Notes under the pieces: model-generated
What the model was told of the DNA's origin: nothing
The model's input: only the letters and a program-made list of their open reading frames with translations
Databases searched by the model: none
Part shown: one piece after another, positions 35,090 to 44,270 of the stretch
How the letters are laid out: each line of letters opens with the position of its first letter
How positions within the stretch are numbered: position 1 is the first letter of the stretch
From: Chlorobiaceae bacterium
GTDB lineage: Bacteria; Bacteroidota; Chlorobiia; Chlorobiales; Chlorobiaceae
Reading direction: 5' to 3'
Assembly: GCA_013334865.1 (NCBI GenBank)
Contig: JAAXWS010000006.1
Span: 69,306 to 133,305 of the forward strand
DNA length: 64,000 nucleotides
Made by a program: the position numbers and the translations under genes

Positions 35090-37003
35090 TCAAATCTGCA
35101 CCTGAACGCCGATTTCGATAACCTGCCCTGACGGGATATCGTAGTACGTCGTAGCACTGACGGCGTTGCGGGCCATCAGCGCAAAAAGCTTCTTCTGCCA
35201 GAGCATCATCTTCGTCTTCATCCTGGCAACGATCTTTTCCCGGTTCAGGAAAAAGCTGATCGCCTCAGGCCGGAAATGCAACCCCTGACGGTTCGCCAGA
35301 TCAAACACCTGCCTGACGTTAGGATACTCCATGAAACCGAATCGCGCAACAACCTTGTTCAAGCCGTTGCCCAGGTGCGTAACCTCGACCTTGCTGCTGT
35401 CCGGCACCCTGGGCACACGCTCAACCGAAAAGTGGCACAGGCAAATCTCGGAATGCAGGGACTTGTTATGTCTCATGTTGTGCAACAGGGCGACCGGCAC
35501 GATATCGGGATTGGCGGTGAGGTAGACCGCCTGCCCCTTTACCCGCAGCGGCTCCTGCAGGGCAAGGCTCTGGACAAATTCGTCGACGGTCAGCGTCCTG
35601 TCCTGTATCTGCTTCAAGAGCAGGGCCCGCCCCTCCTTCCAGGTAATCATCATCATGAAGGCGGCAAGGCCGATGACGAGCGGGAACCAGGCACCGTGGA
35701 AGAGCTTGCTGGCGCTGGCACCGAAAAACGAGGTATCGATGAGCATGAAAAAGGCGAACAGCAGATTGACGGCCACAGGATTCCATTTCCAGATTTCACG
35801 GGCGACATAGAAAAACAGGATGGTTGAAATCAGCATGGTGGCCGTCACCGCAACGCCGTAAGCCGCCGCAAGCTTGCTTGACGACCCGAACCCTGCGACC
35901 AGGGCGATCGTGGCGAACATGAGCGACCAGTTTGCCGACGGCACGTAAATCTGGCCGATATGGCTGGCCGATGTATGCCTGATCGTCAACCGGGGCAGGT
36001 AACCGAGCTGTATCGCCTGCTGCGTGAGCGAGAAGACTCCGGTGATGAGGGCCTGTGAAGCGATAATCGTGGCGAGCGTGGCGAGAATGACCATCGGAAT
36101 CTGCGCCCAGACCGGCACAAGCGCATAAAACGGGTTTTCAGACGCCTGGGGATCGGCAAGCAGATATGCCCCCTGCCCGAAATAGTTCAGGAGCAGGGCC
36201 GGCAACACCAGCAACATCCAGGTCAGGCGGATCGGACGGCGCCCGAAATGGCCCATGTCGGCATAAAGCGCCTCGGCTCCGGTCACGGAGAGAAAAACGC
36301 CTCCCAGCACGAGGAAACCGTGGAGGTGGTTATTGAGCAGGAATTCGATTCCGTACCAGGGGGAGACCGCCGCAAGGATCTGCGGGCACTTTTCGATGCC
36401 GATGAAACCGAAAATGCCGAGGGCCAGGAACCAGACAAGGATAATCGGTCCGAAAAGGGCCCCGACACGGGCTGTGCCGTGATACTGGAACAGGAACAGG
36501 CCCGCAAGGATCACGATGGTCGCGGGAATCACGAGCGGCCCGGCGGCAGGAGCAATGATCTGCACCCCCTCGACGGCACTCATCACGGATATGGCCGGAG
36601 TAATCATGCCATCGCCGTACAGCAGCGCCGAGCCAAAAAGGCCTATGGCGACAAGAAACGCGCTGTTGCGCTGATTTTTCCTGCCGTACGAAATGATCAG
36701 GGCGGTCAGGGCAAGAATGCCCCCCTCCCCATCGTTGTCGGCGGTCATGATGAGGGCCAGGTACTTGATGGTGACGATGAGGATGATCGACCAGATCAGT
36801 AGCGACAGTACCCCGAGCACATTGCCCGAAGTGACCGGGATGCCGTAGTCGCCATGGAAACACTCCCGCATGGCGTAGAGCGGGCTCGTGCCGATATCGC
36901 CGAAGACAACGCCCAACGCCGCAATGGAAAGCGTTGCCAGGTGTTTCAGGTCTGTGCTGGATGACGTGGAAGTCACATGGAGCTCTTCTGGTATCAGTTC
37001 CAT
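35090..37003 (-). CDS. kup: Kup-type potassium uptake protein
   Basis: 637 residues, the normal size. The family signature LGVVFGDIGTSPLYAMRECF opens the first helix, followed by about 12 helices (GDGMITPAISVMSAVEG; FFGASASKLFHGAWFPL) and the cytosolic C-terminal domain. It imports K+ with protons. It is divergent from amt across a 433-base gap and ends in its own terminator. A second K+ importer candidate (KimA-like) lies 5 kb away. Confidence 0.95.
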   Translation of the reverse strand: MELIPEELHVTSTSSSTDLKHLATLSIAALGVVFGDIGTSPLYAMRECFHGDYGIPVTSGNVLGVLSLLIWSIILIVTIKYLALIMTADNDGEGGILALTALIISYGRKNQRNSAFLVAIGLFGSALLYGDGMITPAISVMSAVEGVQIIAPAAGPLVIPATIVILAGLFLFQYHGTARVGALFGPIILVWFLALGIFGFIGIEKCPQILAAVSPWYGIEFLLNNHLHGFLVLGGVFLSVTGAEALYADMGHFGRRPIRLTWMLLVLPALLLNYFGQGAYLLADPQASENPFYALVPVWAQIPMVILATLATIIASQALITGVFSLTQQAIQLGYLPRLTIRHTSASHIGQIYVPSANWSLMFATIALVAGFGSSSKLAAAYGVAVTATMLISTILFFYVAREIWKWNPVAVNLLFAFFMLIDTSFFGASASKLFHGAWFPLVIGLAAFMMMITWKEGRALLLKQIQDRTLTVDEFVQSLALQEPLRVKGQAVYLTANPDIVPVALLHNMRHNKSLHSEICLCHFSVERVPRVPDSSKVEVTHLGNGLNKVVARFGFMEYPNVRQVFDLANRQGLHFRPEAISFFLNREKIVARMKTKMMLWQKKLFALMARNAVSATTYYDIPSGQVIEIGVQVQI

Positions 37004-37436
37004 AAATAATTGAGCTGATTCTTGAGTTTGAATGACCGACCCGGCAGATCTTGCCAGAGTGGCGACATACGCCGCACCCGCACACGGAAAAGCTCCATGC
37101 GAAGCGGTTTCGGGTTTTCAATCGATGCTTCGCCTTATCCGGGACAGCGTCTCGATCGGCAGCGCACGGCATTAAATAATTTATCGAACAAAAGAACGAT
37201 ACGGTAAAAAAATACAATTCTGTGTTGTTTTACCTAAATTTTTTTGCTTAAATTTGAGTTATGCCTTAGGAATGCAAGGGCGCGAGTTGTAACAGCATCA
37301 TTGAGGCGACAATGTATCGGACAGAATTTTTCTTGTTTTTCCATCAACCATCAACAACCCTCAAAAACGATCAGCAATGAAATCAGTAGCAACAAGCCCT
37401 GGACAGGGGCACTATTTTTCCCGAATAAGGGAAAAC
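37004..37436. promoter_or_regulatory. Divergent promoter region between kup and amt
   Basis: 433 bases without a gene. The part next to amt is A+T rich and contains CCTAAAT and CTTAAAT boxes 14 bases apart (37232, 37246), a spacing that does not match the 11-base arrays seen elsewhere in the window. The region should carry promoters for both transporters; no sigma-54 type motif was found. Confidence 0.5.
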
Positions 37437-38918
37437 ATGGCCAAGCCGATCAACTGGAAGCTAGGTTTGAGCATTTTTTCAGGGAAGATCATCGGTCTTC
37501 TCCTGGTGCTTGGAGCCATGAACATGCTGGGCGGCGTCATCGGCGTCCCGGCAATGGCCGCCATCACCTACACCCCGGCCGAAACGAACATGATCAATGC
37601 GCTCAACACCGTATGGACGCTGGTCGCAGCAGCCCTGGTCTTCGGTATGCAGGCCGGCTTCGTCATGCTCGAAGCGGGTTTTGCAAGAAAGCGTGAAAGC
37701 GTCAACGTGCTTATCGAATGCGCCCTCGATACGGCCATCTGCGGCATCTCGTTCTGGGCGATCGGCTACGCCTTCATGTTCAGCGAAGGCAACGGCTTCA
37801 TCGGTCAGAAGTGGTTCTTCCTGCAGGGAGCTCCGGAGACCTACGGCACGACCGGCGTCGCACTGCTTGCCCACTGGGTGTTCCAGTTCGCCTTCGCCGA
37901 TACCGCGTCGACGATCACCTCCGGTGCCATGATCGGCCGCACCAGCTTCCGAGGCGACATCCTCTACAGCATCTTCGTGACGGCATTCATCTACCCGATC
38001 ATCGGCCACTGGGCATGGGGTCCGGACGGATTCCTCGTCACCATGGGCACCCCCGGCCACTTCCTGCCGCAGCTTGGCAATCCTTTCAGGGATTTCGCAG
38101 GCTCGACGGTCGTGCACACCATCGGCGGCGTCGTTTCGCTTGCCGGCGCCATCGTGCTCGGCCCCCGCATCGGCCGTATCTTCCTGAGGGATGACAAGGA
38201 GCGTGGCGGCCTTCCGGCGGCCCACAACCTGCCGCTTGCCGTGACCGGCGCCTTCCTGCTCTGGTTCGGATGGTACGGCTTCAACCCCGGCAGCACCCTG
38301 TCGGCGATGGATGCAGCCGGTATCGGCCGTGTCGCCGCCAACACCACGCTGGCTGCCTGTGCAGGCGCGCTGAGCGCAATGGCCCTGGCATTCTACGTCG
38401 GCCCCTTCAAGGGCAAGTTCGACGTCGGATTCACGGTGAACGGACTGCTCGGCGGTCTGGTGGCCATCACCGCTCCCTGTTACTGGGTTTCTCCTGAGGG
38501 ATCGATCATCATCGGCCTGATTGCCGGTGCCATCGTCTTCGGCGGCATCTACCTGCTCGAGTACCTGCGCATCGATGACCCGGTTGGCGCGTTCCCGGTC
38601 CATGGCCTGAACGGTATCTTCGGCACGTGGGCCATCGGCCTCTTCGCCTGCGGCAAGTACGGCGCCTCGACCCCGCTCGGCCCGGACAATGCGGCCCCTG
38701 TCGCCGGGCTCTTCTACGGCGGAGGCTGGAACGTCTTCCTGGCTCAGGTGGTCGGAAATGCCATTGTCACCGGAACCACGCTCGTCGTGGCCCTGGTCAT
38801 CATGTACGCGATCAACGCCCTGCCCTATCCCTTCAAGCTGCGTGTCGAGCCCGAGGGCGAGACCGGCCCCGGCGGCCTCGACGTGTTCGAGCACGGCGCC
38901 GAAGCTTACAACAACTGA
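37437..38918 (+). CDS. amt: Ammonium transporter Amt
   Basis: 493 residues from ATG 37437 (AAGGGAAAAC upstream); the track ATG at 37377 lacks a ribosome site. The protein has an N-terminal signal-like helix and the 11 Amt helices. Conserved residues are visible: the first pore His in IIGHWAWG, the second in FPVHGLNGIFGTWAIG, and the Asp in FAFADTASTITSGAM. It conducts ammonium into the cell. A PII gene follows 121 bases downstream, the common amt-glnB/K arrangement. Confidence 0.95.
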   Translation: MAKPINWKLGLSIFSGKIIGLLLVLGAMNMLGGVIGVPAMAAITYTPAETNMINALNTVWTLVAAALVFGMQAGFVMLEAGFARKRESVNVLIECALDTAICGISFWAIGYAFMFSEGNGFIGQKWFFLQGAPETYGTTGVALLAHWVFQFAFADTASTITSGAMIGRTSFRGDILYSIFVTAFIYPIIGHWAWGPDGFLVTMGTPGHFLPQLGNPFRDFAGSTVVHTIGGVVSLAGAIVLGPRIGRIFLRDDKERGGLPAAHNLPLAVTGAFLLWFGWYGFNPGSTLSAMDAAGIGRVAANTTLAACAGALSAMALAFYVGPFKGKFDVGFTVNGLLGGLVAITAPCYWVSPEGSIIIGLIAGAIVFGGIYLLEYLRIDDPVGAFPVHGLNGIFGTWAIGLFACGKYGASTPLGPDNAAPVAGLFYGGGWNVFLAQVVGNAIVTGTTLVVALVIMYAINALPYPFKLRVEPEGETGPGGLDVFEHGAEAYNN

Positions 38919-39039
38919 GGAGGGTAACCGTCGTCAGGAACAGGCATGGACAGCCGCGGCCCCGATACTTCGTACATTGAAGTGAGGCGCGGGCGTCCAT
39001 GTCCATGAAATCAACCACATCAATAAAACCGTATCGATC

Positions 39040-39387
39040 ATGAAAAAAATAGAGGCGATCATCAGACGCTCAAAATTCGAGGAGGTCAAACAGGCCCTCC
39101 ATAGCATCGACATCGACTTCTTCTCCTATACCGAGTGCTACGGCGTCGGCAACGAGAAAAAAACGAAAGGCGTGTTCCGCAGCTCGCACGAAACCGATTT
39201 CATCCAGCGGGTCGAGCTCTCCATCGTTGTCCGCGACGTCAACCTCCGCAAGACGGTGGACTGCCTGCTGAACACCGCCTATACCGGGGAAACCGGCGAC
39301 GGCAAGATCTTCGTGTGGACGATCGAAGAGTCCTACCGCATCCGGACCCGGGAGAGCGGTGACGACTCCATGTACAACAAGGACTGA
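39040..39387 (+). CDS. PII family nitrogen regulatory protein, atypical T-loop
   Basis: 115 residues. The start MKKIEAIIRRSKFEEVKQAL and the C-terminal signature YTGETGDGKIFV identify the PII family. The T-loop (GVGNEKKTKGVFRSSHETDF) is shorter by one residue than in GlnB/GlnK and lacks the uridylylated Tyr-51. It may therefore regulate Amt by ligand binding alone. It follows amt directly and ends at a strong terminator. Confidence 0.9.
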   Translation: MKKIEAIIRRSKFEEVKQALHSIDIDFFSYTECYGVGNEKKTKGVFRSSHETDFIQRVELSIVVRDVNLRKTVDCLLNTAYTGETGDGKIFVWTIEESYRIRTRESGDDSMYNKD

Positions 39388-39409
39388 CGCCAGCAACCAT
39401 CCCAAGCGC

Positions 39410-39440
39410 AAAAGCCGCCCTTCTGAAGAGGCGGCTTTTC
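39410..39440. terminator. Bidirectional terminator after the PII gene
   Basis: AAAAGCCGCC (39410-39419) and GGCGGCTTTT (39430-39439) form a perfect 10-bp stem around a 10-base loop, with an A run before and a T run after, 23 bases after the PII stop. Confidence 0.9.
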
Positions 39441-39495
39441 CTTACGCACCATACCATCCCGCTAACCATCAGCCTCCAGGCGACAGGGCAAGATT

Positions 39496-40230
39496 ATGGC
39501 TATAGACTTGGCAGACTATCAGGTAAAGACAAAGGATTCGATACGTGCTTTCTGGGGAAACAGGGACGCCGCCCTGCAGAAACACCTCGAGGCCGGCAAT
39601 GCCGAACAGGAATGGCGGAACACCAGGCCTGGCAAAAACATGGTCGGGTTTATTGCATTGATGATCGACATCGTCAAGGCCAACGGTCTTGAAGCTGCCG
39701 AAATCCACACAAAAAGCGGCTCGCTGGCATTACCGGGATACTTCCGCCCCACAAAATTCTGGGATCTCCTGGTATTCTTCAAGGGCCGGCTCATCGCGGC
39801 GCTTGAAATCAAAAGCCAGACAGGCCCATCTTTTGGAAATAATTTCAACAGCCGGATCGAACAGACCGTAGGAAGTGCGCACGACTTCTGGACAGCATAC
39901 CGGGAAGGCTATTTCGGCAACCGGTCCCGGCCATTCCTCGGCTGGCTGATGCTGGTGGAAGACGCGCCCGAGTCCCACTCATCCATAAAGGAAAAATCCC
40001 CTCACGTCCCCATATCCGAAGAGTTCAAGGGGGTTTCTTACATCAAGCGCTACGACCTGCTCTGCCAGAAACTGATCAGGGAGCAGCTCTTCTCGGCGGC
40101 GACGGTCATCGCCAGTCCGAAACATGCGATCAATACCGGCGAGTATTCGAGTATTTCCAACACGACCAGCCTGACCATGTTCGTCACCCTGTTTGCCGAA
40201 CACATCGCCACCACGGCAGCCACGCTCTGA
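39496..40230 (+). CDS. Type II restriction endonuclease, XhoI/PaeR7I family
   Basis: 244 residues. The whole chain follows the XhoI/PaeR7I pattern as I remember it: MAIDLADY start, KNMVGFIALMIDIV, LPGYFRPTKFWDLLVFF, then ALEIKSQTGPSFGNNFNSR with the PD-(D/E)XK residues (Glu and Lys of EIK), and SYIKRYDLLCQKLI. The family cuts CTCGAG. No DNA methyltransferase is encoded on either side in this window, though CTCGAG occurs several times here. Either the partner is remote, or the enzyme is silent. Confidence 0.9.
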   Translation: MAIDLADYQVKTKDSIRAFWGNRDAALQKHLEAGNAEQEWRNTRPGKNMVGFIALMIDIVKANGLEAAEIHTKSGSLALPGYFRPTKFWDLLVFFKGRLIAALEIKSQTGPSFGNNFNSRIEQTVGSAHDFWTAYREGYFGNRSRPFLGWLMLVEDAPESHSSIKEKSPHVPISEEFKGVSYIKRYDLLCQKLIREQLFSAATVIASPKHAINTGEYSSISNTTSLTMFVTLFAEHIATTAATL

Positions 40231-40360
40231 TGAACGTTGCGGGAAGGCATCAGCCATAAGGCAGAAGCCCGTGATACCTCGCAGCTGAACCCTCATAAGG
40301 TAGAGTTCTTATTCCATCTTATATTGATTTTGCATCGGTCAACAGATACTGCGATTTGGT

Positions 40361-41701
40361 ATGGTGAAGCTGAAAATCCTCATCGTCGATGACGAGGCGA
40401 ACATACGGAAAACCCTTGCCGTCTTCATGGAGTCACGAGGCCATACCGTTACAGCCGTGGATAGCTTCCGGGGCGCCTTTGAAGAGGCCCGGCTGAACCG
40501 ATACGACCTCGCCCTGGTAGACCTTCGTCTCGGCACCGAGAGCGGGCTCGATCTTGTCAAACCGATGGCAACATCCTGCCCGGGGATAAAGATCGTGGTC
40601 ATCACTGCCTACGCGTCGATAGATACGGCCGTCGAAGCGATGAAACGCGGGGCCTCCGACTACCTGACAAAGCCGTTCACGCCGGCGCAGCTCGAACTGG
40701 TGACCGAACACGTCTCCACGCTTTGCGAAAGGGAGAGGCAGACCGAAAAGCAGAACAATATTCCTGCATCACCGACCCCGGCAATGGCCCTCGCCTCGAA
40801 GGAGCCCGCAATGCAGCGGACCTTCGAGCTGGCATCGCAGGTCGCCGCCTCCGAGGCGCCGGTTCTGCTGCAGGGGGAGAGCGGTACCGGGAAAACCGAG
40901 CTGGCCCGAGCCATTCATCTCATGAGCGGACGTTCGCAGAAGCCCTTCGGCGTGATCTCATGCCCCTCGTTCAGCCACGAGCTGTTCGAAAGCGAGCTTT
41001 TCGGGCATGTGAAAGGCGCCTTCACCGGCGCTATCAAGGACAGTTCGGGCAAAGTGTCCGCATGCGAGGGCGGCACGCTCTTCCTCGACGAAATCGGGGA
41101 CATGCCGCCTTCCATCCAGCCGAAGCTCCTCCGCTTCATCCAGGAAAGGGAGTACGAACGCGTCGGCGACCATATCCCCCGTAAAGCAGACGTCCGGATC
41201 ATCGCAGCCACCAACATAGATCTCCGCAAGGCAGTCGCGGAAGGCTCGTTCAGGGAGGACCTCTATTACCGGCTGAACGTCGTGCAGATCGACCTCCCTT
41301 CGCTGGCAGAACGCCCGAACGACATCGTGCCGCTGGCGGAAAACATGCTCGCATCGTTCAATGCGGCGAACAGCAAGAGAATCACCGGCTTTACCGACGA
41401 GGTGTTGAGCATTTTCAGAGAGTACCCGTGGCCAGGCAACATCCGTGAGCTGCGCAATGTGATTGAACGGGCGGTCATCCTCAGTGGGGACGAACCGATC
41501 GGGGTCGGACTCCTCCCGGAACACATGGGCGCGAAAAAATACCGCATCAGAATCGGTGACCCGGTCTCCCTCGAGGTCATCGAGGAGCAGCATATCCGCC
41601 GGGTGCTCGAGGAAACCAGCTCGCTGCAGAGCGCGGCAGAGATCCTCGGCATCGACCAGGCGACGCTCTGGCGGAAACGCAAGCAGCTTGGAATTCGATA
41701 G
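40361..41701 (+). CDS. Sigma-54-dependent response regulator, NtrC family
   Basis: 446 residues. The receiver has the phospho-Asp in LALVDLRLG, the AAA+ domain has Walker A GESGTGKTE, GAFTGA (sigma-54 contact), Walker B GGTLFLDEIGDM and the R-finger region; a Fis-type helix-turn-helix ends the protein (SAAEILGIDQATLWRKRKQL). It activates sigma-54 promoters when phosphorylated. The likely cognate kinase is 2.6 kb downstream on the same strand, with a small gene and a K+ importer between. AlgB of the KinB/AlgB system is a similar regulator. Confidence 0.93.
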   Translation: MVKLKILIVDDEANIRKTLAVFMESRGHTVTAVDSFRGAFEEARLNRYDLALVDLRLGTESGLDLVKPMATSCPGIKIVVITAYASIDTAVEAMKRGASDYLTKPFTPAQLELVTEHVSTLCERERQTEKQNNIPASPTPAMALASKEPAMQRTFELASQVAASEAPVLLQGESGTGKTELARAIHLMSGRSQKPFGVISCPSFSHELFESELFGHVKGAFTGAIKDSSGKVSACEGGTLFLDEIGDMPPSIQPKLLRFIQEREYERVGDHIPRKADVRIIAATNIDLRKAVAEGSFREDLYYRLNVVQIDLPSLAERPNDIVPLAENMLASFNAANSKRITGFTDEVLSIFREYPWPGNIRELRNVIERAVILSGDEPIGVGLLPEHMGAKKYRIRIGDPVSLEVIEEQHIRRVLEETSSLQSAAEILGIDQATLWRKRKQLGIR

Positions 41702-41930
41702 ACCCGCCACCTCTCCTTGCATTTTGCAAAGATCGTCGCCGACCACCTTGTAGAATGCAATAGCAGCACCCCGTTCCCGGCTCCTCCCCAGCCCTCCATA
41801 CCACCAAATACGTGCGTTTGCAGCAACTACGGGATTATGGCCCGGTTTTTGATTCGTCATTCGAAAAACCGGAACCATCCGCATGTCGGCGGGCGGGGCC
41901 GAATACCAAAAACCTGACAACGACGCAAGC

Positions 41931-42158
41931 ATGTCACAGGAAAGAATCGTCATCGAATGGGACGGAAACGCCGAGCCCGCACGCTGGAATGTCGAAATGC
42001 TCCAGGAAGACCGCCAGGGCCGCGAGATGGTCATCCTCAGCAGTTCCAGTCCTGACTTCCCGGTCAATGTCGAAGAGTTCGGCCCCATGGAAGAGGATGC
42101 CCTGATCGACTCGATCAAGGCATCCTTTCCCGGAGCCCATATCAACATCAGGTTCTGA
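41931..42158 (+). CDS. Small conserved-looking hypothetical protein
   Basis: 75 residues from ATG 41931 (MSQERIVIEWDGNAEPARWN), alternatively 91 from 41883. It is acidic and strand-rich with no Cys, His cluster or membrane helix (EMVILSSSSPDFPVNVEEF). No family recognised. The call rests on its position in the gap between two genes of one strand and on coding-like composition. It sits between the sigma-54 regulator and the KimA-like importer. Confidence 0.55.
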   Translation: MSQERIVIEWDGNAEPARWNVEMLQEDRQGREMVILSSSSPDFPVNVEEFGPMEEDALIDSIKASFPGAHINIRF

Positions 42159-42243
42159 GCACCGCATCTCGTCGGCCCCATGAACGCCTGCGAACGCGAC
42201 GAATCCTCAAGACCCGCTTTTTTTTCAACGAAAACATTCCTCG

Positions 42244-44226
42244 ATGAGCATCAGTAAAGGACTCAGACAAGCGAAAAAATTCCTGATCGGCGGATCCCGG
42301 GACTTCAGGGACAGCCGTATCTTCCACTCCATCTCCCTGACGGCATTCCTGGCATGGGTCGGGCTTGGCTCCGACGGCCTCTCATCATCCTGCTACGGCC
42401 CGGCGGAGGCCTTCAAGGCCCTGCAGGGGCACCCGACCCTCGGCATCTTCGTGGCCATCGCAACCGGCCTGACCATCCTCATCATCGCATCGAGCTACTC
42501 CCACATCATCGAGCTCTTCCCTTCCGGCGGCGGAGGCTACCTCGTGGCAAGCAAGCTTCTCAGCCCCGAGATCGGCCTGGTCTCCGGCAGCGCCCTCCTG
42601 ATCGATTATGTCCTGACGATCACCATCTCCGTGGCCAGTGGTGCTGACGCCATCTTCAGCTTCCTGCCCCGGACGTTCCTTCCCTACAAGCTCTGGTTCG
42701 GCATCGTCGGCGTCGTCATCCTGCTGATCCTTAACCTCAGGGGCATAAAAGAGGCGGTGATGCCCCTCGTCCCGGTCTTCCTGCTCTTCGTCTTCACCCA
42801 TTTGGCCGCGATCATCTATGCCGTCGGGACGCACCTGATGAACGCCGGCACCGTTTACCACGAAACCGCTGCCGAGCTTGACCGCTCCTTCAGCACCCTC
42901 GGCATGTTCGGGGTGCTCTTCCTGATCCTGAAGGCCTACAGCCTCGGCGCCGGTACCTTCACCGGCATCGAGGCCGTCAGCAACGGCCTTCCCGTGCTTC
43001 GAGAGCCGAAGGTCCAGACAGCAGGGAAAACCATGCGCTACATGGCGTGGTCGCTCTCCATCACCGTCATGGGCCTCATGGTCGCCTACATCCTCCTGGA
43101 TGTCAGGGAAACCCCCGGCAAGACCCTCAACGCCGTGCTCTTCGACTCGATCACCGCTTCGTGGGGAGGGGTGGCCGGGCACTCCTTCGTCTGGGTCACC
43201 CTGCTGTCCGAGGCCGTCCTGCTCTTCATCGCCGCCCAGACCGGCTTCCTCGACGGCCCCAGGGTCCTGGCGAACATGGCGATCGACAACTGGCTCCCCA
43301 AGAAATTCGCCACCCTGAGCGACCGGCTGGTCACCGAACGCGGCATCCTTGTCATGGGATTCGCCTCCCTGGCGATGATGATCGCATCGAACGGATCGGT
43401 CGACTTCCTCATCGTGCTCTACAGCATCAACGTCTTCATCACCTTCACCCTCTCCCAGCTCGGCATGGTGAAGCACTGGTGGCAGGAACGGAAAACGGAG
43501 CCGAGGTGGGCCAGAAAAATGCTGGTCAACGGCATCGGCCTTATCCTGACCACCTTCATCCTCATCTCGGTGATCCTGCTCAAGTTCAACGAGGGAGGAT
43601 GGATCACCATCGTCATCACCGGGGCGCTGGTCATGGCCGCGTTTTTCATCAAGTCCCATTACAACAGGACCTACGAGACCCTGAAGCGCCTCGACATCAT
43701 CGTCGAAGCCGCCGTCATGTCCGGCGGTGACGTCGCCGGCAAGGAGCAGCCCGAGCCGGCCTGCAACCCGAAAGCAAAAACCGCCGCCATCCTCGTCAAC
43801 GGGTTCAACGGACTCGGCCTCCATACGCTCTTCAGCATCTCACGGCTCTTCAGCGGAATCTACAAGAACTTCGTCTTCGTCCAGATCGGACCGGTCGACG
43901 CGGGAAATTTCAAGGGTGCAGACGAGATAAATCACCTGAACGAGTATGTCGAAACGGAAAGCGGGAAGTATGTCAGGTACATGAAGGAGCACGGCTACCA
44001 TGCCGAGGCGTTCACCTCCATCGGCACCGACGTGGTCGACGAGATCAACAAACTCGTCCCGAAGATCACCGAAAAATTCCCTGACATCGTATTTTTCGGT
44101 GGACAGCTGGTATTCACGAACGAATCCCTGCTGGACCGCTGGTTGCACAACTACACCGTCTTCGCCGTGCAGCAGAACCTCTACAACCAGGGGATACCGT
44201 TCCTCATCCTGCCGATACGCGTATGA
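42244..44226 (+). CDS. KimA-like potassium importer (APC superfamily)
   Basis: 660 residues with about 12 helices and a cytosolic C-terminal domain of about 170 residues (AAILVNGFNGLGLHTLFSISR; VFFGGQLVFTNESLLDRWLHN). The pattern GSDGLSSSCYGPAEAF, FPSGGGGYLVASKLL, GSALLIDYVLTITISVASGADAI and the C-terminal ending resemble KimA (YdaO) of Bacillus closely. KimA takes up K+ with protons. The gene lies between the sigma-54 regulator and its putative kinase, so the pair may respond to K+ or osmotic state (inference). Confidence 0.85.
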   Translation: MSISKGLRQAKKFLIGGSRDFRDSRIFHSISLTAFLAWVGLGSDGLSSSCYGPAEAFKALQGHPTLGIFVAIATGLTILIIASSYSHIIELFPSGGGGYLVASKLLSPEIGLVSGSALLIDYVLTITISVASGADAIFSFLPRTFLPYKLWFGIVGVVILLILNLRGIKEAVMPLVPVFLLFVFTHLAAIIYAVGTHLMNAGTVYHETAAELDRSFSTLGMFGVLFLILKAYSLGAGTFTGIEAVSNGLPVLREPKVQTAGKTMRYMAWSLSITVMGLMVAYILLDVRETPGKTLNAVLFDSITASWGGVAGHSFVWVTLLSEAVLLFIAAQTGFLDGPRVLANMAIDNWLPKKFATLSDRLVTERGILVMGFASLAMMIASNGSVDFLIVLYSINVFITFTLSQLGMVKHWWQERKTEPRWARKMLVNGIGLILTTFILISVILLKFNEGGWITIVITGALVMAAFFIKSHYNRTYETLKRLDIIVEAAVMSGGDVAGKEQPEPACNPKAKTAAILVNGFNGLGLHTLFSISRLFSGIYKNFVFVQIGPVDAGNFKGADEINHLNEYVETESGKYVRYMKEHGYHAEAFTSIGTDVVDEINKLVPKITEKFPDIVFFGGQLVFTNESLLDRWLHNYTVFAVQQNLYNQGIPFLILPIRV

Positions 44227-44270
44227 AGCACGACGGACCGGGGACATCGTCAACATCAGGAGCCTGAGCG

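Noticed and set aside
37479-38894. 471-residue minus-strand ORF opposite amt
   Set aside because: Shadow of the ammonium transporter, with charged low-complexity composition.
42385-43824. 479-residue minus-strand ORF opposite the KimA-like gene
   Set aside because: Antisense shadow, rich in Asp/Glu/Gly, no domain.
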